Below, piece after piece: positions 54,629-64,000 of a stretch of DNA of 64,000 bases (its first letter is position 1; every line of letters begins with the position of its first letter). The translations under genes were made by a program, and so were the position numbers. Where the stretch lies: positions 1 to 64,000 of the forward strand of contig WHUX01000163.1 of the NCBI GenBank assembly GCA_015179025.1, given 5' to 3'. The stretch comes from Terfezia claveryi. Taxonomy: Eukaryota; Ascomycota; Pezizomycetes; Pezizales; Pezizaceae. The notes beneath the pieces are model-generated. The model made no database searches. It had not been told where the DNA came from and saw only the letters and a program-made list of their open reading frames with translations.

Positions 54629-55082
54629 TCGAGCGAGCACTGTGAATACCTACTACACGCCGTCAAGCTACCAACAAGCCAAAAGCCCTGTTTTTCGTGA
54701 GGGTTTCTTTTGCCGCTTAACAGCACCTAAGCTCTTCTGCAAGATCATCCTTAAACCCCATCCTGATCGATATCAGTTGCTAACTCTCCATGGCATACTG
54801 AACCACTATTATCCCACTCGTGAACTACAGCAGCTTCCGCCAATGTTTACACATCTTGATTTGGATCAATTGCACATATTATTCACATATACTAGTAATG
54901 CAAACCGCCTATCATTAAGAGAAGCTGCTTCCTTAAGTACATTGACTGAGCCTGAAACTACATATTTATGTAAAGGCAAATGTCAAACCCGCCGCTGTTC
55001 CTGTTTGCGTTCAAGCCAAGAATGTACATACTACCCAATGTCATCCTGCAAATGTTATATGTACCAACAAATCGCTTTCTAG
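54629..55082 (+). pseudogene. C-terminal fragment of an integrase-like protein with a Cys-rich tail
   Basis: Open to TAG at 55080 (the frame starts upstream at 54531 inside the LTR-like sequence). It contains YQLLTLHGILNHYYPTRELQ and ISLREAA-type text (RLSLREAASLSTL), then CKGKCQTRRCSCLRSSQECT and CKCY. This Cys pattern resembles the tail after the integrase core in KRBA2-like and some fungal integrase proteins, where C-X3-C and C-X-C spacing binds zinc. The match is from memory and the integrase core itself is absent. It could instead be part of the LTR element. Confidence 0.4.
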
Positions 55083-55224
55083 TTCGTCTTCATCAGAATC
55101 CTCTAAGGAGGACACAATACATGTTGCTGGCCCTTCTGCTTACTTACCTAATGTCCAATCTCATTTCTTACTTTACTCCCACTTTGTATTCCCTTGCGTG
55201 CTTTATGCCACCTTATATCTACTA

Positions 55225-55307
55225 TTCCACCCGGGTTTCTGGGTGGCTCCTCATGGCCCCCCTAACGGGGCCGCATAGGAGTAACAAGTAAAAAAAAAAA
55301 AAAATTG
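55225..55307 (+). mobile_element. Very short LINE tail insertion
   Basis: About 80 bp: the conserved LINE end (CCACCCGGGTTTCTGGGTGG, CTCCTCATGG, GCATAGGAGTAACAAG) and poly(A). Flanked by TATCTACTA (55216-55224 and 55308-55316). Confidence 0.8.
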
Positions 55308-55349
55308 TATCTACTACATCTCAAATTTTACTTATTTGGGTAATTATGT

Positions 55350-55500
55350 GCTCCCGTGTTCTCCCGCGGGGCCCGGGCCCCCCGCGAGACAACATACTGT
55401 TCTCGCGGCAGGACCGGGCCACCCGCGAGCCAGGCCTCTCGCGAGAGGCCCGGTCCTCTCGCGAATATTGAGTTCTCGCGGCTGGCCCGGAACATTGTCC
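55350..55500 (+). repeat. GC-rich palindromic block
   Basis: Repeats of CTCGCGAGAG, TCTCGCGG and GGCCCGG in both orientations (55360-55495). It can form strong stem-loops. No gene seen; the surroundings 55308-55584 show nothing else. Confidence 0.7.
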
Positions 55501-55584
55501 TTGTCATTTAGGTAGACTGCCGTTATACTGGTAAGGGTTATCACGTACCGTCATTGCCGGAGCCGGTGGCTTTCTTGTCCGATC

Positions 55585-55690
55585 TTTTTTTTTAATAATA
55601 CTTGTTACTCCTATGCGGCCCCGTCAGGGAGGCCATGAGGAGCCACCCGGAAACCCAGGTGGATTCAAGGGGAAGTCAAGTTTTCTTGTG
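55585..55690 (-). mobile_element. LINE tail, reverse orientation
   Basis: T-run at 55585-55593 followed by the reversed tail block (TTGTTACTCCTATGCGGCCC, CCATGAGGAGCCACCCGG). Body length unknown; beyond about 55690 nothing LINE-like is recognised. Confidence 0.65.
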
Positions 55691-57757
55691 TCTGAGGACG
55701 GCGTAAATCTACAACCCTTGAGTTTGTACCTTCATGCTTTCCAGAAAAGTTGGTCTGTTGATGTCACTGCTATTGACGTTGTATCATGCAACGGCCAATG
55801 TGTGTTGGTACCGCTGCACTCCTCCCCTTGCTACCCTTACTCCAACTTCCTCCCTTGTCTTTCCGTTTCTTTCGGAGGGCCTACATGGCATAGTCAGTTC
55901 TCTTTCCTTTATTTTACGTCATTGATGCAATATAAAACTCGTCCTCGCTGTCTCCCGACCTGTCGCAGTAGGTGCAATGGACTCATTGTTTAACTGGCTC
56001 AAGGCTGTGAGAGGGCCTTGGCTCGAATGCCGAGTACCCCTACTGGTCAATATAGATTTCTCAATGTTGTAAATATAAACTTCCTATAGCCTTCGCCGGA
56101 CCGGGAGAATCCAGCACTTCCAGCTCGCGCCTTCGTACCGAAATATAAAGTAACATGACCTCCCTGAATAGCCGTCCCCTGTGCCTCTAACTAGCCATTT
56201 GGGGGATCTTGGTGTCAGGTCAGCATAGTTCTGTCGCAATACTGTCCGCTCGACGCCACGCTGCTTCTTCCCTCTTCCCTTTCATTCCATAGAAGACAGC
56301 ATAACCATGCCCCTACTAAGCGTCACTACGTGCTGGTCATGGCGGGCAGCTGCCGTCGGGCGATGCCGTTGCCATCGGGAGCTGGCTAGGATGGGCATTA
56401 TCAATTCTTATCGCAAGAACACAGAACGCATTAATTTTTCCGTTATCTGTTAGGTACATAGGGGTGGTTCCTCGTGGTCCCCTGCAGGACATCCCGCCCA
56501 GGAATTGGGTCGCGAATCAGCCGATCCCCGGGCAGGACAGAACATACCGGTATACGCTCAGAATTTGCAACCCCATCTTCATTCAAAAAACCTGTTCCCA
56601 AGGCATTTTCACTAGTACATAGCTAGCAATCCCTTAAGTTCTTCAACGTAGATATTAATTAATTACCTACGCCAAGGCAAAGCAGCAATGACATACGCGA
56701 AATCGCAGGTGGTACCATGGCCTGCCTGCCTATCCAATTTTCCAAAACCGTCACAATTCCAGACCATTTTCGTTTCTCACGATACTGAGATCCTCCGGTC
56801 GAAGGGAGGCACTCCACGCCTAACTGGGAAATGCACGTTTGACCGGTAGGTTAGCCCCTTCCTTACCTCCTCTACCCATAGGTTAAAGAGATAAAGGAGG
56901 GAGGTATAGGCAGCAGTGAGATCCAAAAGTCTACTGAAGGATAATACGAATGAGCGAAGTGAGATTGTCACGTAGTATATAGAAGTGAAGAGATGTATTG
57001 CAGCGAAGAGATGCGTTGTTGTGTGATTGTTATGTCTCTATCCAACAGGAAACGAACGAGATATATATACATGAATGAACGTACATAAGAAAGTGAAGAA
57101 GAAGAAGGACATATGAGTAGCACGCAATGCCTGTGAAGGCCGAAGCACGCAATGCCTGTGAAGGCCGATGCTTGCCATATGATCTGCAGGCCAGAGCACG
57201 CAATGCCTGTGAAGGCCGAAGCACGCAATGCCTGAGAAGGCCGTTGCTTGCCATAAGATCTGCAGGCCGAAGGTTGCTGCCGTTGCTTGCCTTAAGATCT
57301 GCAGGCCGAAGGTCGCTGCGTGTGGAATAGCAAGGCATGAGCGGAATGAATGAATGTACGGCATTCAATCACTAACAATAGGCACTCATTATGATATCAT
57401 GTCATGTATCTCTGTGCGCCATGGGGGAAATTCACCACTGACCAAATATCCCTCGCGCTGTACGGGTGGGGTTGTCGTCATCGCCCCAGTTGAACTTCAC
57501 GTCCGAAGTGGTTTCTATGTGGGTTCGCCTGTCTGTGCCGAACTCTGGGAGGGATCTCTTCGGGTGTGGGCCTCATGTCCCTGGGAGAGCTGGAGGGATG
57601 TCTCAAGCTGCCAGGGCCTTGGCAGAAAACCTTTCCTTTGCCCTTTTTTGGCTGGCGGCTACCTACCACTAGCTCACGGCTCACTTTTCGTTTTTGCCGA
57701 TCGGCTCTGGAGTTTCCTCTTGGTGCATTGCTCCATCTGCTTCCGTGTTTCGGCATT
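55691..57757. other. Unassigned sequence, no gene recognised
   Basis: Moderate GC, short open frames only (for example 55613-55993), none with a recognisable domain. A remnant of the LINE tail block without poly(A) may be present at 56455-56500 ('gggtggttcctcgtggtccc'). 57354-57833 has an open frame, but it runs into the LINE2 tail and shows no known motif. Could be old transposon or intergenic sequence. Confidence 0.5.
57121..57315 (+). repeat. Tandem repeat, about 24 and 48 bp
   Basis: GCACGCAATGCCTGTGAAGG units alternate with 'ttgccatatgatctgcaggc' units, about eight segments in all, preceded by an AT-rich TATATATAC stretch at 57060. Confidence 0.8.
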
Positions 57758-57999
57758 TAGAGATTCATTTTTATTTTTTTTATTTTTTAAAAAACCAGTT
57801 ACTACCTATGCGGCCCCGTTAGGGGGGCCATGAGGAGCCACCCAGAAGCCTGGGTGGATTGAAGGATAGGGCAAGTTAATCTGCCAGACCCGCGTGAACT
57901 AGATACAAACTTGACTAACTGAACTGATAACTGAACTGATAAAGAAAATCGTAATGCCAAAATGGCGAAGGAACTCGTGATAACTGTAAAGAAGAACTA

Positions 58000-60281
58000 C
58001 CATACTGCACGGGCTAGCGGATCATCACGTGCAAGTGGATCATATTTTCGGCTATCTCCGGGAGGTACGAGATCTAGTTACACGACACCCTGAGGCCTCA
58101 AACGAGGTGTGCGAAGGCCCTGGGGTAGGGGAAGGGGGTGTATGGGGTATATCTGAACATGCAGGGGCTGGTGTAGCCAGCGTAATGGTGGATAAAATGG
58201 AACTTGACAACCCAATAGACACAATATCATCCTCGCTTTCCCAGCCTTCCAGCTCATCCCCACTCCAACCCATATTCTCTGATCCAGACTCAAACACACT
58301 AAGAGATACAAAAGAAACCCGCTTACCCTTTCCGCCCTTCTGCTTCAGAGTTTGTGGACCTGCTTTCTTCCTTGAACCTACCCGGATGGTCTTATTTGCT
58401 TGCTTTTCATGCTTTTCATGCTCCTTTCGTTCTGCTTCCTCTCGCTCTTCATAAAGCTGCTTCAAAAACTTGCCATCCATAACAGTGCCTCCTCCGCGAC
58501 CCAACTGCCATTGATCAGGCTTCGCATTTAGGTTCTGTGCCTCCTTCCACTGGAGAAACGTCGCATGCTCCAGTGCCCGATCCTAATCCGCCGCAAGTGC
58601 AAACTTTTCCAACTGGTGGATAAGATCCAATAATTCTGCACAAGATAATTCGGAATCTTGAGATCGTAACTGAAGTGTTGCTTGTCGAACCTTTCTATAG
58701 ATCTCTGCAGTATTTCGGGGGGTTGGAGGCTCAACTGGATCAGGTGGGGGTGCTTTAGTCGCTTTAGTAGAGATCTCCGGTCCGAGCGTGAGTTTGTCTA
58801 AGATATGCCGTGGGTTATGTGGGATAAGGCCTGCACCACGCCAGGCACTAAGGATATTTTTTGGCGTATAGGTAGCCTTACAAGCAGCCACAAGTATAGG
58901 CAAAAAATTTCCTTTGTTGATTGTAACATTTCCAAATCGAACAAGATGATCCACCTGTTTCCCATATGCCTTCTGCAGGAGAGAGAACAAACTGACATCG
59001 AGTGGTTGGAGGAGGTGGGTCGAGTGTGGTGGTAAACAATATGCAATGATATTAACAGTTAAGCAGAATTCAATGAATTCAATACTTATATGTGAGCCAT
59101 GACCATTCCCAATTAACATCCGATATTCTCCTGCCTTAATTGAACCTTTTATTACTTCATGGAAATGTTGAATCCACTGAAGTCCAAGTGACCGACTTGT
59201 CCAACCTTTCTTAGAATAGCTGAACTTCCAGTTATCACAGTCAATCTCAGGGGATTTTAGAAATTGATACCATCCCATATAGTGTCCTGCACCTTTATAA
59301 ATAACCAGTAGAGGCAATACATTCCCACTTCCAGATATTGCTTCTACCACTATTATCATCTCTCGATTGCCATCTGTAGCTAGCTTTCCAGTCATACCTC
59401 TACCCCGATAGAGGCAAATGACTTTAGCACGATCTGAAATACCTTGGCGAAATCCCTTCTCATCCATATTATATGTGTGCCTGTCAAGAATATTATATAG
59501 GCGCTGGAGATACTGCAATTTAGTGAAGTGGGATCAAATTAGATTTGGGTCACTTGCTTTGATACGTTTCTTATCAAACTGGCTGCTGAGCTTGGAAACG
59601 AGTTCAGGATGTCGATTCAAAAACCTGGTAATCCAGTTTCTTCCTACTATAGACTCTTCATCCCATTCTTTCCCCTTGAGTAATGCTACTGCTTCCTTAA
59701 CATGCGCAATCCTAGGAGGGAACCCCCACTCCTCTAGCTTCACAATCCATCGTACGATTGCCTTCTCCTCCGCAGGTGTACATAGCTGTCGTGATATATG
59801 TGCTTTAGATTGAGATTGTCCACTATTTAGACGTCGATGTAGGGTTGTATATCCAACTCCAAAAGCATCTGCTGTTTTCCGAATAGAGGGGTATTGGCCT
59901 CCTTCATATGCCAATATTGCACAACGAATGGTGAGCTCCCGTTTGGTTTCCTCCATCCGCTGGCGTTGCTTAAGCCTTCCCATTACGCTGTATTCCCATT
60001 AGTTCACTATTACTCTTATTAATTGCATGGCAATAAACGAAACCACTTACTAGATTTAGACCGGGAATTTTCCTTAACACTGCCTTTAATTTTCGCAGAC
60101 CTCTGAAATAGCTTAAGGCGTGCCTCCAGGTGATTCCGTATCCCTTGGTAAGTGTTGGATAGGTGTTGCGTTGACACTCCGTCAAGAACTGGTGCCGTGG
60201 TTGCCCCGCAAATACCCCACGCCGATCACCGTGGGGGCTGATCCACATGCACGTGATGATCCGGAGGCCCGTGCAGTATGG
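58000..60281 (-). mobile_element. pogo/Fot1-like DNA transposon F
   Basis: 2282 bp with TIR CCATACTGCACGGGC at both ends, subterminal GGATCATCACGTGCA, and TA on each side (57998-57999, 60282-60283). Inserted in the 3' UTR of LINE2. Different TIR and transposase from E. Confidence 0.9.
58052..59983 (-). pseudogene. Transposase of F (pogo/Tc1-mariner, DDE_1), nearly complete
   Basis: One frame of 643 codons with only two stops: TGA 59534-59536 and TAG 58583-58585. Psq-type helix-turn-helix at residues about 20-60 (YPSIRKTADAFGVGYTTLHR), CENP-B-type DNA-binding domain to about 130 (EKAIVRWIVKLEEWGFPP, NWITRFLNRHPEL). DDE domain: Asp in YNMDEKGFRQG; the second Asp has become Asn (MLIGNGHGSH); third Asp in LPPHSTHLLQPLD. 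C-terminal tail: basic KKAGPQTLKQKGGKGKR, then acidic and Pro-rich. Complete length for the family, but catalytically dead. Confidence 0.92.
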
Positions 60282-60374
60282 TACCTAACTAGCGACTAAC
60301 TTAACTGATGAAGAAAACAGTAATGCCGAAATGACGAAGGAACTCGTGATAACTGTAAAGACGAACTAATATGA

Positions 60375-60808
60375 CTATGTGAGCTCGCGATATAAGAGCT
60401 TGAAGAAGGCCTCCGTGGTCTCATATGTCTCTTCCCCCTCCTTTCTCCACTCCAACTTGTCGAGCTCCGCCCAACTGCTTCTCCCTCCTAGGAGAGCTCT
60501 TCTAATGTGACCAAAACGTGGACAGGCGAATGTGATGTGATCCCCTGATTCTGATGGGTGGCCGCATGCATACCCTGGCGACTCGGCTTTCTTGACGTGG
60601 TAGAGCCAGCTTTTCTGTGGGCCTCGGTTTGTGCGCATCCAGGTGTAGGCCGACAGGGCATGTCGGTCCCATTCTACTCTTCTTGTGCCGTATCCTACCC
60701 CTGTTCTCGCAGTTTTCCGTGCGGCTTTGGAGGCTGCTCGTAGGCCCCCTTCTGTTGCTGTATGGACTTTGCCCGATACGACGCCTAAGTGCGACTCCCA
60801 ATTGGCGA
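60375..60808 (-). pseudogene. LINE2 RNase H and C-terminal zinc motif fragment
   Basis: Homologous to the end of the LINE1 protein: NRGPQKSWLYHVKKAESPGY, CGHPSESGDHITFACPRF, then WRKEGEETYETTEAFFKLLY to the stop at 60375. Upstream (60640-60808) the reading frame shifts. The first Cys of the C-X-C zinc motif is replaced by Tyr. Confidence 0.85.
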
Positions 60809-60841
60809 TAGAGATTCATTATATTGCGGTATATAGGTGCT

Positions 60842-60962
60842 GGACCTGGGAGATTAACTTGCCTTGTCCTGAATCCACCCGGGGTTCCGGCTGGCTCCTC
60901 ATGGTCCCCTTACTGGGACCGAACAGGAGTAATGAGTTTTTAAAAAAAAGAAAAAAAAAAAG
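60842..60962 (+). mobile_element. Short LINE tail (LINE3), plus strand
   Basis: GATTAACTTGCCTTGTCCTG, CCACCCGGGGTTCCGGCTGG and CTCCTCATGG, then an A-rich tail interrupted by one G (60942-60962). No clear duplication. It lies directly beside the right target duplication of LINE2. Confidence 0.7.
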
Positions 60963-60967
60963 CTTTG

Positions 60968-62901
60968 TCACCTGTCGTTTGGCTCGAATCGATTCCATGA
61001 GTCCTTGCCCCATTGATCCTGTGGCGCAGGATTCGTCATGCCCCTCATGTGGTGGTCCATGAATGGCAACGGAGGGATGTCTTCTAGGGTTGATGCCCAG
61101 GGTGGTGGTCCCGTCGGCGGCCAAGGGGCGAGAGGTGGTCGTGGGGGAGATGGTGGAGGGGGGTGCCGGTGAACGCTTTGATGGGGTGGTCTCTGTGTGA
61201 CACCAGGTTGAAGTGTTGGTGAGTTGGATGGATGATGGCGGCGTTGGTGTGGTGTCGGTGGGCACAGTGCCTGGTGGTAGGGGTGGAGCGGGGCGAGGAT
61301 CCTCTTAATTTCAGTAACTCCCTGAAAACGCGTGTAATCAGACCGATGGTGAGCTGTCGCTCCTCTACCTATGTCATGCACCCTTGCGGAGCGGATTAGC
61401 TCTCGGATCTGCAGCAGCTCATTCCGCTGAGCCCTCATGTGAGTGTTAGATTCCCTAGCAAGGGTTGCATAGAGATTGTTCAAGTTACGAAAGGCCGGCT
61501 CTATTGCAATCGCCTTTTGTCCAATTGGTCTGCCTATATGTCTAGTTTCTCCACCATGTGCTTGGTATACCCCGTGTTTCTTTTTTTTTTTTTATTTTAA
61601 TACTGGTTACTCCTATGCGGCCCCGTCCGGGAGGCCATGAGAGTCACCCGGAAACCCGGGTGGATTCAAGGGTGAGGCAAGTTGATCTGTCAGACCCGCG
61701 CCAACTAAATACAAATAACTAACACTGAGGCATTAATGATGTATACCCCGTGGGGAGGTCTCTTTCCTCCCTTGTCTAATCCCTTCTATGGTGGGGAGCA
61801 GGCTGTTGTGCCCCTTGACAATAGCATTTGTTACCATAAGTTCGAGCTGTTCAAACCTGTCGCCTTCCAGTACGAAGCTGCTATCCCAATCGGGCCCTTG
61901 CGGCGGTGGGGATATCGAGAGGGAGAGCGAGGGTGGGGGGGGGAGGAGGCTCGAGGTGTGGTCCCTCCTGAGCTCGGATCCGAGTTGTCTGAATAGCCGT
62001 GTATGAGGACTGCGACCTTGCGTCTGAGAATATGCCTTCGTCCTGATGCTTATCGTTCTCTGCTTTCCTTGAAAGGCTGCCTGGGGGCATGAGACGGCCC
62101 TGGAAGGTGGAGGTAACCAGCGAATGCCTTCAATTTGAGCTCTCTTGGTGTCTTCCTCAATCCAACGGCGTATCAGGCCTGGCTTGTATTTCGTTGGAGC
62201 AGATGAAATACTACGGCTCGTGCTCGTCTGGATGGTGAATTATTCGGAGGGTTCGGGAGTGGTGCCGCAACCACTCGTGCTCGTGTAGATGGAGACTTAT
62301 TTGGAGGTTTCAGGGGTATTACCGCTGCTGCTGGCTCTTTGCCTTTGCCCTTCCCCCTTGATTTGACTGCGATGGATTGGGTCGCTGCCTCTGCATATGT
62401 GCGTGCTGGAGGGGGGGCCGGTATAGCTGGATGTCGGGGGATCAGGGTTGGTGGATATTTTGTTTTGTATTAACCGGGAGTGTGGTCTGGGTGCCTGAAT
62501 CAGAAATTGGTGGTAGTGGTTTCACCAGTACTTCGGCGGCGAGTTTCTGAAGCTTGTCCGCCCCCTCCCTCAACTCGCGTTCTCTACCTCCACCGATTTA
62601 TGTCTGTCATACCACTGCTCCACCGCTTCCCTTTCTCGTCACCATGCGTCCTTCGCTTCTGTTAATTGACTTCGAATGTGTGGATCTAGCCTGCTTTCGA
62701 GGTGGTCAAAGGAGTGGTCTGAGTCTCCACATCCGACACTGATGTCTTAGGCGGTATTGACACTGATGCCTGGGTTGGTATTTTACGTAGGCAGTTTTGA
62801 ACTCTTAACGCGGCTCTCTCTCGTGTACCTGTACAATGAAGGCGGAGCCACCATATATCTTTTTTATGCTGATGGCCAATAATAGGAGGTGGTATTGCCA
62901 T
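60968..62901 (-). pseudogene. Possible LINE ORF1 (gag-like) remnant
   Basis: Minus-strand coding traces spread over three frames: 62686-62901, a Lys/Arg/Pro-rich part near 62330-62420 (ARTYAEAATQSIAVKSRGKG), 61881-62090, an Asp/Glu-rich part (SSFVLEGDRFEQLELMVTNA, about 61770-61890), and 60968-61483 (NNLYATLARESNTHMRAQRN then a Pro-rich tail). A C-tract near 61935 and LINE4 break the frame. 'TYAEAA' before a basic stretch is common in fungal LINE ORF1, hence the tentative call. A decayed host gene is an alternative. Confidence 0.3.
61577..61740 (-). mobile_element. Short LINE tail insertion (LINE4)
   Basis: 164 bp: T-run, reversed LINE tail block, 'cagacccgcgccaactaaatac'-type 3' UTR. Perfect 12-bp duplication GTATACCCCGTG on both sides (61565-61576 and 61741-61752). 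Confidence 0.9.
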
Positions 62902-63219
62902 GCATCAAAACCTTTCTCGTGTTGTTCAGGGGATATAATGTCCAGCCGCTAGCAAATCATTTTTTAAAGCTTGAGGGACTCTGGTGATGGGGCTGCACTC
63001 ATATCAATAACGCTTTCATCGCTTTCGTAACCATTGAGGTACGGTGGTAGTGGGTGCCCAGTGACTGGCATCCGGGTCTTTTGTCGGGGATTTCATAGAC
63101 CCATCTTCCCGGGATTGTCTGTTCTCTTTGGCTTGGCTGGCATGTCGTTGGTGTGTTCGATTGGTTGTTAAAGTCGTTACTTTGCTGCTCGCCCACTCTA
63201 CCGTACTGCGTTGCGTGGG
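62902..63219. other. No gene recognised
   Basis: Short frames only (for example 62999-63196 on minus) with no known motif. No repeat noticed. Confidence 0.5.
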
Positions 63220-63232
63220 AGTTAACTCAACT

Positions 63233-63333
63233 TTTTTTTTTTTTTTTTTTTTGAAGTCTATACGTCTATGGAGCCTAAGGCTATGAGACGGTTCCGTTTC
63301 CTCACCTTAAAAGGCTCGGAACTCTCACGGAAC
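63233..63333 (-). mobile_element. SINE-like insertion, 101 bp
   Basis: T-run of 21 (63233-63253) and about 80 bp of sequence unlike the LINE tails above. 13-bp duplication AGTTAACTCAACT on both sides (63220-63232 and 63334-63346). The A-rich end and size fit a SINE or the tail of another LINE family. I see no clear tRNA-type promoter boxes. Confidence 0.7.
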
Positions 63334-63481
63334 AGTTAACTCAACTCAATGGGTCGTTGTGTCGGATGGTTGTTGCGTCCCCGCGGAGAGTATTGGCCAA
63401 TGTGCGGATTGGGTAGACGTATTGACGACGGCGTAGCAGCAAAGGAGTGGGAGTTATATCTTGCGTGAGAGGATGCGTTTT

Positions 63482-63700
63482 CTTTTTTTTTTACTTGTTA
63501 CTCCTATGCAGTCCCATTAGAGGGACGATGAGGACCCACCCGGAAGCGGGGGTGGATTCAGGACCAGGCAAGTTAATCTGCAAGGTCCGGCGCGCCTAAA
63601 TACAAAATGAGACGGGACTCCCATGCTGTCATTAACCGGCTAATGCCAGATGACCCCTGGAGGGCCTGACTGGAGCTCCGTCCCCAACGGGAAAGAAAGG
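63482..63700 (-). mobile_element. LINE 3' end (LINE5), reverse orientation
   Basis: T-run, reversed tail block, then 3' UTR homologous to LINE1 on the reverse strand (CTGTCATTAACCGGCTAATG and 'ggcctgactggagctccgtcccca' match 41805-41855). The right edge is not found; 63700-64000 has no recognised feature apart from a 63-codon minus frame. Confidence 0.7.
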
Positions 63701-64000
63701 ATTGCCTACGGCCTGTGAATGAAACGTCTCCCAAAAACAAAATCATCGTATCGCTAGTATAAAAGACTCAAACCCCGGAAATGTCAATATCAATCAAACG
63801 CAGGTTGATATGGTAGATGATAAATAAAACTCTGGTAGGCAATCCAAGAAGAAGTAACATAACGCTCGAGTGGGAATTTTCTCCGCAGTCCCTCCTCTCT
63901 TCCAAATCATATCGTGTGGTGCGGAAGCGTTTCCTTCACATGTGGAGCCGCTGGTCGAGGTTGATACTGTCCTTGATATATACAACCAGCGACGATGCCA

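Larger units (their letters stand above)
57770..60808 (-). mobile_element. 5'-truncated LINE (LINE2) hosting transposon F
   Basis: T-run and reversed LINE tail at the left, RNase H end at the right. The 12-bp duplication TAGAGATTCATT flanks it exactly (57758-57769 and 60809-60820). The 3' UTR contains a duplicated 65-bp block ('cgaaggaactcgtgataact' at 57966 and 60340), and F is inserted at the edge of one copy. Confidence 0.9.

Noticed and set aside
55613..55993. 126-codon frame starting in the reversed LINE tail
   Set aside because: The start lies in transposon tail sequence and no known motif is seen.
57354..57833. 159-codon frame as a host gene
   Set aside because: It ends inside the LINE2 tail, has no domain, and competes with frames on both strands.
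1..64000. tRNA, rRNA or conserved host genes
   Set aside because: I searched by eye for typical motifs and found none that I could support; small structured RNAs cannot be excluded without a covariance-model search.

Overview
The window looks like a gene-poor, repeat-filled chromosomal region of a filamentous ascomycete fungus. The evidence is the element types: Ty3/gypsy chromoviruses with a C-terminal chromodomain, Tad/I-type LINEs with an RNase H domain, pogo/Fot1-like transposases with a CENP-B-type N-terminus, and many copies whose damage is mostly G:C to A:T, with CAG and TGG turned to TAG and CGA to TGA. That pattern resembles repeat-induced point mutation (RIP). I found no convincing host gene, tRNA or rRNA. 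The species cannot be named from this sequence.

Layout. 1-4917: 5' end of a minus-strand chromovirus (G1) next to a decayed plus-strand copy (G6) that carries element H1. 4918-15633: an AT-rich, heavily decayed gypsy element (R2), interrupted by foldback element A1 (7691-10515) and the near-intact pol half and 3' LTR of chromovirus G4 (10516-13406). 15634-26219: an inverted RT fragment holding an R2 solo LTR, then decayed chromovirus G3, interrupted by full-length chromovirus G2 (18783-24988, target duplication GCTGA). 26584-35198: full-length but decayed chromovirus G7, interrupted by H2. 35199-54628: a third, badly decayed gypsy-like element (G8) that hosts a nest: D (hAT-like ends) contains C, C contains foldback element A2, and A2 contains a LINE fragment and a second C copy. 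G8 also carries pogo-like element E and TIR element I. 54629-64000: higher-GC sequence with 5'-truncated LINE tails, pogo-like element F inside a LINE, a possible LINE ORF1 remnant and one SINE-like insertion.

How the parts work together. In the chromoviruses, gag and pol are in different frames. A GGGAAAA heptamer followed 5 nt later by a 9-bp stem that straddles the gag stop predicts -1 frameshifting. The chromodomain would direct integration to marked chromatin. Every RT whose active site is visible has lost one Asp of YxDD, E and F have each lost a different catalytic Asp, and no complete mobility protein survives. The least ordinary material is a group of non-autonomous elements (A1, A2, H1, H2) that end in CATCAG, make 2-bp target duplications of varying sequence, and carry minisatellites or long palindromic tandem arrays shared with elements of other terminal classes (C, D). 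All boundaries were read by eye from terminal repeats, target duplications and comparison of copies within the window.
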